Assembly: GCA_905478335.1 (NCBI GenBank)
Contig: CAJQIC010000016.1
Location: 1-64,000, forward strand
Origin: an uncultured Bacteroidia bacterium
GTDB taxonomy: Bacteria; Bacteroidota; Bacteroidia; NS11-12g; UBA9320
Length of the DNA stretch: 64,000 nucleotides
Reading direction: 5' to 3'
Part shown: positions 28,353-35,939 of the stretch, piece after piece
Position numbering within the stretch: the first letter of the stretch is position 1
Layout of the letters: every line of letters starts with the position of its first letter
Made by a program: the position numbers and the translations under genes
The notes under the pieces: model-generated
The model's input: the letters and a program-made list of their open reading frames with translations, nothing else
What the model was told of the DNA's origin: nothing
Databases searched by the model: none

Positions 28353-28494
28353 TGCATTTTATTCCTATGGCGTTTTAGATTGCCTTTTTTCTTTTTAAAC
28401 AAATGAATGAATTCAATCAATTTTAAATAAAGTTTACAGAACGGAGCCCGGTGGGTGAATTGCGTAAAAGTCTATAGTATTTAACGTTAGACCA

Positions 28495-28958
28495 TTGAAA
28501 ATACTAAAAACCAACAAGTTAACAGAATCTCAAAAACAGTATGCAAGGGCCTTGTGGAACAAAGAGTACCCAAAAACCTTGTTTCATGATACACAAAAAG
28601 TTTCGATGCCTATCTGAGTTTTTTAGAGCTCGTTAACCACTATTTTGTTGAAATGGACAATTTATCCGTAGGTTGGTTCATGGATCTTATGAGGCAAGGT
28701 CAAAAATAGTTTGCCATTATCATAGATCAATTATCTCAAAGCCTTGGTGCAGGTCAAAAGGTTTTAGAATACCTCAAGACGCATAATGAAAGCTTAAATG
28801 GATGGGTAATCAAAGAAGAGTCACGTTATGTTAAAAAAGATGGTTCACCATATCCTTTGCCACTTTCTAAATATCTTAAACACGGATTTGAAATTTGTAC
28901 AGGAGAATTATTGGTCACCGACAAAATCAATGCGGTCAAAGTGATTTGGCGTAGATGA
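28495..28958 (+). pseudogene. Broken GNAT-like acetyltransferase
   Basis: The sequence reads LKILKTNKLTESQKQYARALWNKEYPK up to HDTQ, then must shift by one base in an A-run near 28592-28597 to continue as KSFDAYLSFLELVNHYF. A TAG at 28707-28709 then interrupts a position where related proteins have Trp (expected KWFAII). The last part (GWVIKEESRYVKKDGSPYPLPLSKYLKHGFEI) is a typical end of this small Bacteroidetes acetyltransferase group. One missing base and one nonsense change are enough to explain the loss. I also see no good ATG at the start, because the apparent first codon is TTG. Confidence 0.7.
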
Positions 28959-28966
28959 GTTTAGTT

Positions 28967-29003
28967 AAAAAAAAGTCCCGTTAATCAATGACTAACAGGA
29001 CTT
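28967..29003 (-). terminator. Intrinsic terminator of the SusC/SusD operon
   Basis: On the minus strand, AAGTCCTGTTA pairs with TAACGGGACTT (11 bp with one T-G pair) around a 9-nt loop and is followed by eight T residues. It lies 22 nt after the stop of the last gene of the operon. Confidence 0.85.
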
Positions 29004-29025
29004 AGGTACATATAAAAGAACTTGT

Positions 29026-29535
29026 TTAATAGTCGTCGTCTCCGAAACCGGTTCTGCCGTGTCCTGAGATTTCATAAATGATACCAGGGTCGTCAGCAAA
29101 CTCCACTTCGAAGTAAATACTGTCTACCTGAACGCCAGTCTTTGACCGACCGCCATCAGGTATGACTTGTCCTTTAGTAACACGAACTTTAATGTCGTAT
29201 CCTTCTACCAAGTTGGTCAAACTATCTGTGGCATTGGATAATCCGAATGTTTTAGAATCAACATTCATGGGCGCCTTCACCTGGAAATCCCAGAAATTAG
29301 CTTGATCGTTTAAAAACAGTTCCTTACCGTCTGCTGCTGCAGTGGTTGAAGTTAGGAAAGTTTGATACCCTAATCCATAGATATCAACTCCATCTACTGT
29401 ATACCTTACGTACCATTCGCCAGCTAATTCGCTACCAGGAAGTACCGTAGGTTCGTACTCTCCCCAATCGTCACATGCTGTGAACGTAAAGGCAATTGCA
29501 CTTATTAGTAATATTGATTTGAGTTTTATTTTCAT
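29026..29535 (-). CDS. Lipid-binding-hydrolase-like lipoprotein of the SusC/D operon
   Basis: A 169-residue lipoprotein with signal MKIKLKSILLISAIAFTF ending FTAC. The ATG at 29535 is preferred, because the longer frame adds 23 residues that destroy the signal peptide. The mature part shows LAGEWYVRYTVDG and TFGLSNATDSL, then a beta-rich end. It resembles the small Bacteroidetes lipoprotein family called lipid-binding putative hydrolase (PF12888), which is found as the last gene of SusC/D operons. Its function is not established. It is 17 nt downstream of the DUF5012-like gene. Confidence 0.75.
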   Translation of the reverse strand: MKIKLKSILLISAIAFTFTACDDWGEYEPTVLPGSELAGEWYVRYTVDGVDIYGLGYQTFLTSTTAAADGKELFLNDQANFWDFQVKAPMNVDSKTFGLSNATDSLTNLVEGYDIKVRVTKGQVIPDGGRSKTGVQVDSIYFEVEFADDPGIIYEISGHGRTGFGDDDY

Positions 29536-29552
29536 TGTGATTTTTCCTTTAT

Positions 29553-30284
29553 TTAAAATGCCACTTGAGTTAATGTTACGTCGAAGTCGTATCCAACGTC
29601 CCAAGTAGTTACAAAATTGATTGTTTTAGCTGCAGCGTCAACGGTGAATCCTGCAACGGCACATGCACCACCAAATGTTTTTACGCCGAAATCGGTAATT
29701 GTAAAATCGTTGGTCGCAATATCGTTAGCCGTTACTTTCATGCCAGGAGCAATATAGTTTGCACCATATCCCCGTCCCATGTTGTAGTACCCACCAATTC
29801 CATCAGATAACTCATAAGTTCCATCAGCATTTTTCCAAACGATGATGTACGACATATCTGTGTATTGCGGACTTGCAGATCCATTACGAACAACTGTTGA
29901 AGTATAAATTCCTTCAAGAGAAGTGGTAAGGTCCGCATTGTTGACAACCATTACGGTTCTTTCAACAGTTCCTGCGAATCCATCTTTGTTTGTAGCTGAG
30001 TAAGTAATGTGGTACTCGTCCGATGTGTTTACGTCAAGCGCTCCACCTGTGTAGACACCTTCAGAACTTGATGTAACATCAATCTCACTACCAGCTTCTG
30101 TGGCTGTTACGCCAGGATCCGTAAAAGCGTCTCCGAGTTGGTGTATGATGAATGCATCACCATTTATTGTGAAATCAGGATAATTTGTAACACGAGAGAT
30201 AGACTCCGAGTCGTCTTTACATCCTACAAAGCATACGGCCAACAGCGATAATAAGATTAAGGGTTTTATAGATATATTTTTCAT
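29553..30284 (-). CDS. DUF5011/DUF5012-type lipoprotein of the SusC/D operon
   Basis: A 243-residue lipoprotein with signal ending VCFVGC. An Ig-like DUF5011-type domain follows (FTDPGVTATEAGSEID, then GFAGTVERTVMVV). Then comes a C-terminal beta-rich part (GIYTSTVVRNGSA, then DGIGGYYNMGRGYG) like that of surface lipoproteins in glycan or peptide utilisation loci. It lies 18 nt after the SusD gene. I infer a surface-exposed accessory ligand-binding protein. The family name is from memory of the motif. Confidence 0.75.
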   Translation of the reverse strand: MKNISIKPLILLSLLAVCFVGCKDDSESISRVTNYPDFTINGDAFIIHQLGDAFTDPGVTATEAGSEIDVTSSSEGVYTGGALDVNTSDEYHITYSATNKDGFAGTVERTVMVVNNADLTTSLEGIYTSTVVRNGSASPQYTDMSYIIVWKNADGTYELSDGIGGYYNMGRGYGANYIAPGMKVTANDIATNDFTITDFGVKTFGGACAVAGFTVDAAAKTINFVTTWDVGYDFDVTLTQVAF

Positions 30285-30302
30285 TTTAACTGTATTAAAT
30301 TA

Positions 30303-31760
30303 TTATTTACTCCACCATACTTTTTCACCAATTCCGCCAACTACTTGACTTGGTGTGTTTGTGCTACGTGATACTTCAACATCTGGGAATAACAAACGTT
30401 TCGGTCCTTTACCAGGAGATAAAACAGAGCCGATGGAAATTGTTAATTCTCCAGGATCCCCAATGCCTGTAGCATATTTTGGATAACCCGTTCTGTTCAT
30501 TTCAAAGAATGCTTCAAGGTTTTGGCTGTTGCACATCGCAACCCATTTTTGAAGCATGATTTGTTCCCATTGCTCATCCATGGTTCCACCTGAATTATAT
30601 TCATAAGCACCACCAGTGCCATGGTATGTTGCTGATCCAGGAACACCTAACATATTGAAAGAAGCGTCAATACCAGCGTCATAAGCTGCTTTTGCTCCGG
30701 AGCCCCCGTTAAAACGAAGGTTAGCCTCTGCAATTAAGAAGTTCACTTCAGCAAGCGTAAAGAAATAAACAGGGTGCGTAGCGGTAATGTTTGGTGTAGC
30801 TAAATCTCCGAAGCTAATGTCGCGGTTTGCGAAATCACCTTGTTCTTTTGCTACCCATTGACCCGTACCACCTTGAACAAACAAAGCGTCTATTCTATCA
30901 TCTGTATTATCAACTAAGTATTTTAATATGCTGTTACTTGCTGCTTGGTTTACACCTCCAAGTCTATCGACTTGTATTTCGTAATACGGGTTACGTTTGT
31001 TCTGCTCATCTGCAAAAGCCGTCATCATAGCGTCTTGCGTGATAAAGTTATTGGCAGCAACTAAAGCTTGAATCGCCGCTTGGTCACCTTGAGGTGTTGC
31101 AGATTGTCTCATATGAATACGTAGCTTTAATGTATTCGCGAAACCAATCCATTGCGACATGTCGCCACCAAAAACCAAGTCGTCAGCACCTGGTGTTGTT
31201 CCTGGTGTGCTTGCCTGCATATCCATAGCGTCATCAATAGACTTTAACAAACCTGTATAGATGGCGCTACCTTTATCCCATTTAGGCGTGAAGTTGGCAT
31301 CTAAACCACCTAAAGCATCAGAATATGGCACTTCGTCATACAAATCTGCCATGAAATGGTAACCATACGCTTGAACAAGCGTTGCAATCAAGTAGTAGTT
31401 ACCTTCTCCGTCAGCCATTGCTTTGTTTCGGATGGTTTCCAGGTCATTGATGCCACCAGCATAAATGTCTGTCCATTGTCTATCGAAAAAGTCAGCCGTG
31501 ATGTTGTATTCGTCAATGTCTTCATATTGACCTGCATCAGGACTTTGTGTGTAGTATTGAGACCAAAACCCGCCAAGGTTGAAGTATGATCCACCCACTT
31601 GAATACCAACAGATGATATACCAACTGGAAGGATTAGATCTAACGTTGCATCGGTAGGATTGTTAGGATCATCATTGATGTCTAAATAGTCCTTGCAACC
31701 CGCAAATAGCAATAAGGCAGCTACTGCGATTGTATTATATTTATTAAAAATCTTTTTCAT
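30303..31760 (-). CDS. SusD/RagB family outer-membrane lipoprotein
   Basis: A nutrient-binding lipoprotein of about 485 residues that caps a SusC channel. It has lipobox LLFAGC, then KDYLDINDDPNNPTDA, the standard N-terminus of the SusD-like group (PF12771), and TPR-like helices such as NYYLIATLVQAYGYHFMADLYDEVPYSDAL (shown in part). The ATG at 31760 gives the better signal peptide. An ATG at 31770-31772 overlaps the SusC stop by one base and adds four residues. Translational coupling with SusC is likely in either case. The ligand is unknown. Confidence 0.92.
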   Translation of the reverse strand: MKKIFNKYNTIAVAALLLFAGCKDYLDINDDPNNPTDATLDLILPVGISSVGIQVGGSYFNLGGFWSQYYTQSPDAGQYEDIDEYNITADFFDRQWTDIYAGGINDLETIRNKAMADGEGNYYLIATLVQAYGYHFMADLYDEVPYSDALGGLDANFTPKWDKGSAIYTGLLKSIDDAMDMQASTPGTTPGADDLVFGGDMSQWIGFANTLKLRIHMRQSATPQGDQAAIQALVAANNFITQDAMMTAFADEQNKRNPYYEIQVDRLGGVNQAASNSILKYLVDNTDDRIDALFVQGGTGQWVAKEQGDFANRDISFGDLATPNITATHPVYFFTLAEVNFLIAEANLRFNGGSGAKAAYDAGIDASFNMLGVPGSATYHGTGGAYEYNSGGTMDEQWEQIMLQKWVAMCNSQNLEAFFEMNRTGYPKYATGIGDPGELTISIGSVLSPGKGPKRLLFPDVEVSRSTNTPSQVVGGIGEKVWWSK

Positions 31761-31771
31761 TCTGTTAAACA

Positions 31772-34700
31772 TTAAAAATTAGCTCTTAAAGCAATTGAAA
31801 TAGAACGTGTCGTTGGGTTTGCACTAAATTCACCAAAACCAGCTTGAACACCCGTACCAAAAGTAGATACTTCAGGATCAATAAATTGATTGTCTGTTGG
31901 TGTGAATAACAATAGGTTTCTTCCGATTACACTAACTGTCATGTTGTATGCTTTGATTTTATCAGCATATTTAGATGGAATCTTGTAACTAATCACAAGG
32001 TCACGCAGTTTAACAAAAGACTTATCGATTACGTTTTGTCTGTCAAAAGCAACCGCTCTGTGGTAGTCATCCATGTGTGCCGGATCAACTGCAGTCAAGT
32101 TTTCGGTATAACTGAATGTTCCGTCACCGTTGTCAATTTCATTTACAGAACCTGGAACAATAAATGCCTTACGGTTGTTGTAGGTAGTTTTAACACTGTT
32201 TCCAGTAAAGTGGCTAATATCTGAAGTTCTTGAGAACATCAAACCACCTTTTCTGATATCAAAGTTGAAACCTAGTCCGAAACCTTTCCATGTAAAGTTA
32301 TTAGAGAAGCCCATGATGAAGTCATACTGAGAATTACCGTAGTATTCTTTTTCAGTTGCAGCAACAGGAACACCGTTCGCATCTACTACTGTCTTCTCTT
32401 CGCCGTTTACCATTACAGTTCGCGCTACACTACCTTCAAATACACCGATAGGCTCGCCTTCAACTGCGAAATAACCGACAGTTGATAATCCACCTAATGC
32501 AAATTTCTCAACTCCATCCGCTAAAGAAACAACTTTGTTTCTGTTGTTTGTGAAATTGAGGGAAGAAGTCCAGTTGAAACCACTTCTTTTTTCTGATTTT
32601 ATAATTTTACCAGTAATAAGTAGTTCAAAACCTTTGTTCTCAACTTCTGCAACGTTTGCGTATTGTGAGGTATAACCCGACGCCGGAGACAATGGTACAA
32701 CAAAGATTTGGTCTTTGGTGTTTCGTTGATAATAAGTAACGTCTACTATAAGTCTGTGGTTTAAGAATCTTAAATCACTACCAATCTCAAACTCTGTTGT
32801 AATTTCTGGTTGAAGGCCTGGGTTACCTAAGGTATTACCAACTTCGAAACCGTTAATATTTCCAGGGATAGGGAAAAGGTATTCTCTAAATGGTTGATCA
32901 ATAGAACCAGCAACATATACTGGCTTAGTGATGTAAACAGGTGCATCATTACCCGTTTGACCCACACCAATTCTCAACTTAGCAAAGTTTAATGTTTTCT
33001 GTGCCTTCTTAGACAAGAACTCAGAGAATATCCAGCTTAAGTTAGCTGATGGGTAAGTAAATGTATTGTTGTCTTTTGGTAGGGTAGAAGAAGCGTCTCT
33101 TCTTACACCTATGTTTAAGAACATATATCCTTTATAGTCAAACGTACCCTGAAAAAATGTTCCAACCAAACGTCTCAATGAATTCGCTTGACTAATCACT
33201 GGCGTAGCAGAGCTGTTTTTCAAGTTGTAGAAACCAGCGATGTCTAAGCCAGCAACACTTGAATACAGTGAACTAGTAGACCTTTCGTTCACGTTTAACC
33301 CAACAAAACCGTTGAAAGCTAAATCGTCTGTAAGCTGGTTTTCGTAGCTTAATAATACATCGTGGTTGAATTGGTGTGCATTGTACTTATAGTTACTCAC
33401 GAAACCTGGATCATCAACACTACCACTGTTTACACCTTCTGGCAATAGTATTGCCCGGTAGATATCAGAATTCGAATAGTTTAAATCATACCCAAATCTG
33501 TAAAGTAAATTCCAGTGGTTTTTAATTTTCGCCGAAGCCTGCACATTACCAAACAGTTTGTCAGTTTCTGACGTATTGCTGTTTTCGTTAATGCTATGGT
33601 ATGGGTTTGTGACACCGTATGCGGTAAAATATGTTTCTGGAGCATAAAACTTAGCCGTATAGTCTTCCATATCCGTGATTTTAAGGTCACCAGGAATCTG
33701 CATCAAGTTATTAATCACTGTTCCACCTTGTCCGGTAGGAACAAAACTGTTTTGCGTTGCGGCGTAGTTCATAGAACTAGATAATGTTAACCATCCTACT
33801 TTACGTGAGCCTCTTAACGCCACTGAGTTACGTTTGAATTTATCTACGTCTGTAGGCATAATTCCGTCTTGTTCAAAATTGGCATAAGACAAATAGAAAG
33901 TAGATTTATCGTTACCTCCGCTTAAAGAAACGTGGTTATTACGCGCTAATCCAGTTTCAAAGAAATTATTCAAGTTGTTCTCAACAGGGCTAAATTCTTT
34001 TAGTAATTGAGAATTATCAACCACTCTACCCCAAACACGATCAGAATTATCATATTCTGGTCCCCACGATCCGTTTTCATCTAACCAGTTGTTTCCATCC
34101 CAACCTTGACCAAATTGATCTTGGAAGTTAGGTGTTCTTAGAACTCTAGAGAATGTGTAGTTGCCTGAGTAAGTCACCCCAAAGCGCTTCTTTTGGCCGG
34201 GAGCGGCAAAACCAGATTTTTTAGTGGTAATAATGATCGCACCGTTGGCTGCACGTGAACCGTAAAGTGCTGTTGCGGCAGAACCTTTTAAGATGTTCAT
34301 TGATTCAACGTCTTCCGGGTTCACAGCGTTTGCGCCATTACCAAAGTCAAAACCAGCGTTTAATGCATCTCCACCGGCTGAAGATGTAGAGTTAATACTT
34401 ACATTGGTCATTGGTACACCATCAATAACGAATAACGGTTGGTTGCCCTGTGTCATTGAACTGATACCCCTAATAAGGATCCGAGTAGAAGCTCCAGGGT
34501 CTGTAGAACTCTGTGAGATGTTAACCCCTGCAACTTTTCCTTGTAAAGAATTAAGAATACTTCTTTCACCAGATTCTGTTAACTCTTTAGCTTTTACCTG
34601 AGTCACAGCAAATCCAAGCGATTTAACTTCTTTTTTAACACCAATAGCGGTTACAACCGTTTCTCCGAGGTCAAATAAGGCCTCTTTCATGGAAACATTG

Positions 34701-34981
34701 ACCACATTAGCCGTTGTCAATGTCACGGTTTCGGTCTCAAAACCGACAAAAAGAAATTGAAGTTCATTTTTCCCAGCTGGTACATTCATAGAGTACCTTC
34801 CATCTGAGGTGGTCACTGTGGCTACTTCTGTGCCTGTAACCAAGACACTTACTCCTCCAAGAGGAATGTTACCATCTAACGTTGAAACTGCTCCGCTTAC
34901 GGTCCGACTTTGTCCATAGGAAAAGTGGGCCAAACACACAGCAGTTACAGCAAGTAGATACTTGTAAAGTTTTAATTTCAT
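31772..34981 (-). CDS. SusC/RagA family TonB-dependent outer-membrane receptor
   Basis: A 1069-residue outer-membrane transporter. In order it has a signal peptide (ending AHFSYGQ), a carboxypeptidase-D regulatory-like domain at about 25-100 (GGVSVLVTGTEVATVTTSDGRYSMNVPAG, shown in part), the SusC TonB-box region (ETVVTAIGVKKEVKSLGFAV), a plug with LQGKVAGVNI and RILIRGISS, and a 22-strand barrel ending with an aromatic residue (SIALRANF). It imports oligomers together with its SusD partner using TonB energy. No ECF sigma or anti-sigma gene is adjacent, and no glycosidase, so the substrate class is open. Confidence 0.95.
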   Translation of the reverse strand: MKLKLYKYLLAVTAVCLAHFSYGQSRTVSGAVSTLDGNIPLGGVSVLVTGTEVATVTTSDGRYSMNVPAGKNELQFLFVGFETETVTLTTANVVNVSMKEALFDLGETVVTAIGVKKEVKSLGFAVTQVKAKELTESGERSILNSLQGKVAGVNISQSSTDPGASTRILIRGISSMTQGNQPLFVIDGVPMTNVSINSTSSAGGDALNAGFDFGNGANAVNPEDVESMNILKGSAATALYGSRAANGAIIITTKKSGFAAPGQKKRFGVTYSGNYTFSRVLRTPNFQDQFGQGWDGNNWLDENGSWGPEYDNSDRVWGRVVDNSQLLKEFSPVENNLNNFFETGLARNNHVSLSGGNDKSTFYLSYANFEQDGIMPTDVDKFKRNSVALRGSRKVGWLTLSSSMNYAATQNSFVPTGQGGTVINNLMQIPGDLKITDMEDYTAKFYAPETYFTAYGVTNPYHSINENSNTSETDKLFGNVQASAKIKNHWNLLYRFGYDLNYSNSDIYRAILLPEGVNSGSVDDPGFVSNYKYNAHQFNHDVLLSYENQLTDDLAFNGFVGLNVNERSTSSLYSSVAGLDIAGFYNLKNSSATPVISQANSLRRLVGTFFQGTFDYKGYMFLNIGVRRDASSTLPKDNNTFTYPSANLSWIFSEFLSKKAQKTLNFAKLRIGVGQTGNDAPVYITKPVYVAGSIDQPFREYLFPIPGNINGFEVGNTLGNPGLQPEITTEFEIGSDLRFLNHRLIVDVTYYQRNTKDQIFVVPLSPASGYTSQYANVAEVENKGFELLITGKIIKSEKRSGFNWTSSLNFTNNRNKVVSLADGVEKFALGGLSTVGYFAVEGEPIGVFEGSVARTVMVNGEEKTVVDANGVPVAATEKEYYGNSQYDFIMGFSNNFTWKGFGLGFNFDIRKGGLMFSRTSDISHFTGNSVKTTYNNRKAFIVPGSVNEIDNGDGTFSYTENLTAVDPAHMDDYHRAVAFDRQNVIDKSFVKLRDLVISYKIPSKYADKIKAYNMTVSVIGRNLLLFTPTDNQFIDPEVSTFGTGVQAGFGEFSANPTTRSISIALRANF

Positions 34982-35033
34982 ACTGTTTTATACTTAATTA
35001 CTATGTAAATTAAACGTTAAATTAACGTAAAGT

Positions 35034-35061
35034 CAACATTACTGTGACATTAATTTTCAAA
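35034..35061 (-). promoter_or_regulatory. Possible promoter of the SusC operon
   Basis: On the minus strand TTTG (35058-35061) is followed after 16 nt by TAATGTTG (35034-35041). This is close to the Bacteroidetes -33 TTTG / -7 TAnnTTTG pattern, with one mismatch and slightly short spacing. It lies 53-80 nt upstream of the SusC start. Confidence 0.3.
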
Positions 35062-35227
35062 GAATGGGAGACTTATGATGGATAGTGTCCCGAATATTTT
35101 GAGGCACGGCGCGTCTTAGCGACTGAAACTAGTCTTTTTAAAAAAAAGATTTAAAAACGATTTATCGAAGTTCAAATTGCGCTAACAGTGATGAAAAACG
35201 GTTCCTCATTGGTCTGTCGCAGTCGAT

Positions 35228-35938
35228 TTAATCTTGCCCTATTGTGCTATTTTTTTCATATTTCATGAATATGATTCGACCAGTCAGCAAATCCAATTGA
35301 TTGTGAAGGTTCCCTGTTTTTTTGATTTTGGTCATTATCCACAATAAGGGATACAATGCCATAAGCAGGAGCGAGGTAGTTTGACGCTTGTCAAACGCGA
35401 AAGTCGCACGTTTAAATCCACGTTTTACAGCGAGATAGTCATATTGGTCTAAGGTCAAAGACGCAACATGTTGTAAACCATCATAATTTGTTATTTCTAG
35501 TGGTTTAAAACTGTAAAAGAAACCAGTAAATAGATACCTTATTCTTGATTTCAGACTTAACACGTTAGGTGTTGAGATATACACTGAACCCCCTTTTTTT
35601 AGGATGCGATTTGATTCTTCAAAAAACACTTCATGATCTTGAATATGCTCCATGATTTCCATGGCTACAATGGCATCGAAACTACTGTCTTTAAATGGCA
35701 GGTGTTCCGTAACGTTCGCTTTTTTACATGCTACTTTGTCGTAGTAAAAGATTTCAGGAAATAAGTCGCATGCGCTAACATCGTAACCCGCCTCATATAA
35801 TTTCTTTGTAAATGCACCATGCCCTGCACCACAGTCTAGTACCTTTATTTTTTCACCATTCGTATTTTCTACGAAATATGGCCAAAAAGCCTGATGAATG
35901 CCTGGAATCGAAATCGGGACAATGTTTTTTTCAGACAT
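35228..35938 (-). CDS. SAM-dependent class I methyltransferase
   Basis: A 236-residue Rossmann methyltransferase. Motif I is VLDCGAGHGAFT, the acidic residue after beta 2 is in VSACDLFPE, motif post-I to IV contains LPFKDSSFDAIVAMEIMEHI, and the catalytic-side ISTPNVLSLKSRIRYL follows. The C-terminal half has a hydrophobic stretch (LLLMALYPLLWIM) that may associate with the membrane. Similar enzymes act in cell-surface glycan or lipid modification, or are UbiE/Coq5-like. The substrate is unknown. It is 1 nt downstream of parC and probably cotranscribed. Confidence 0.88.
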   Translation of the reverse strand: MSEKNIVPISIPGIHQAFWPYFVENTNGEKIKVLDCGAGHGAFTKKLYEAGYDVSACDLFPEIFYYDKVACKKANVTEHLPFKDSSFDAIVAMEIMEHIQDHEVFFEESNRILKKGGSVYISTPNVLSLKSRIRYLFTGFFYSFKPLEITNYDGLQHVASLTLDQYDYLAVKRGFKRATFAFDKRQTTSLLLMALYPLLWIMTKIKKTGNLHNQLDLLTGRIIFMKYEKNSTIGQD

Positions 35939-35939
35939 A

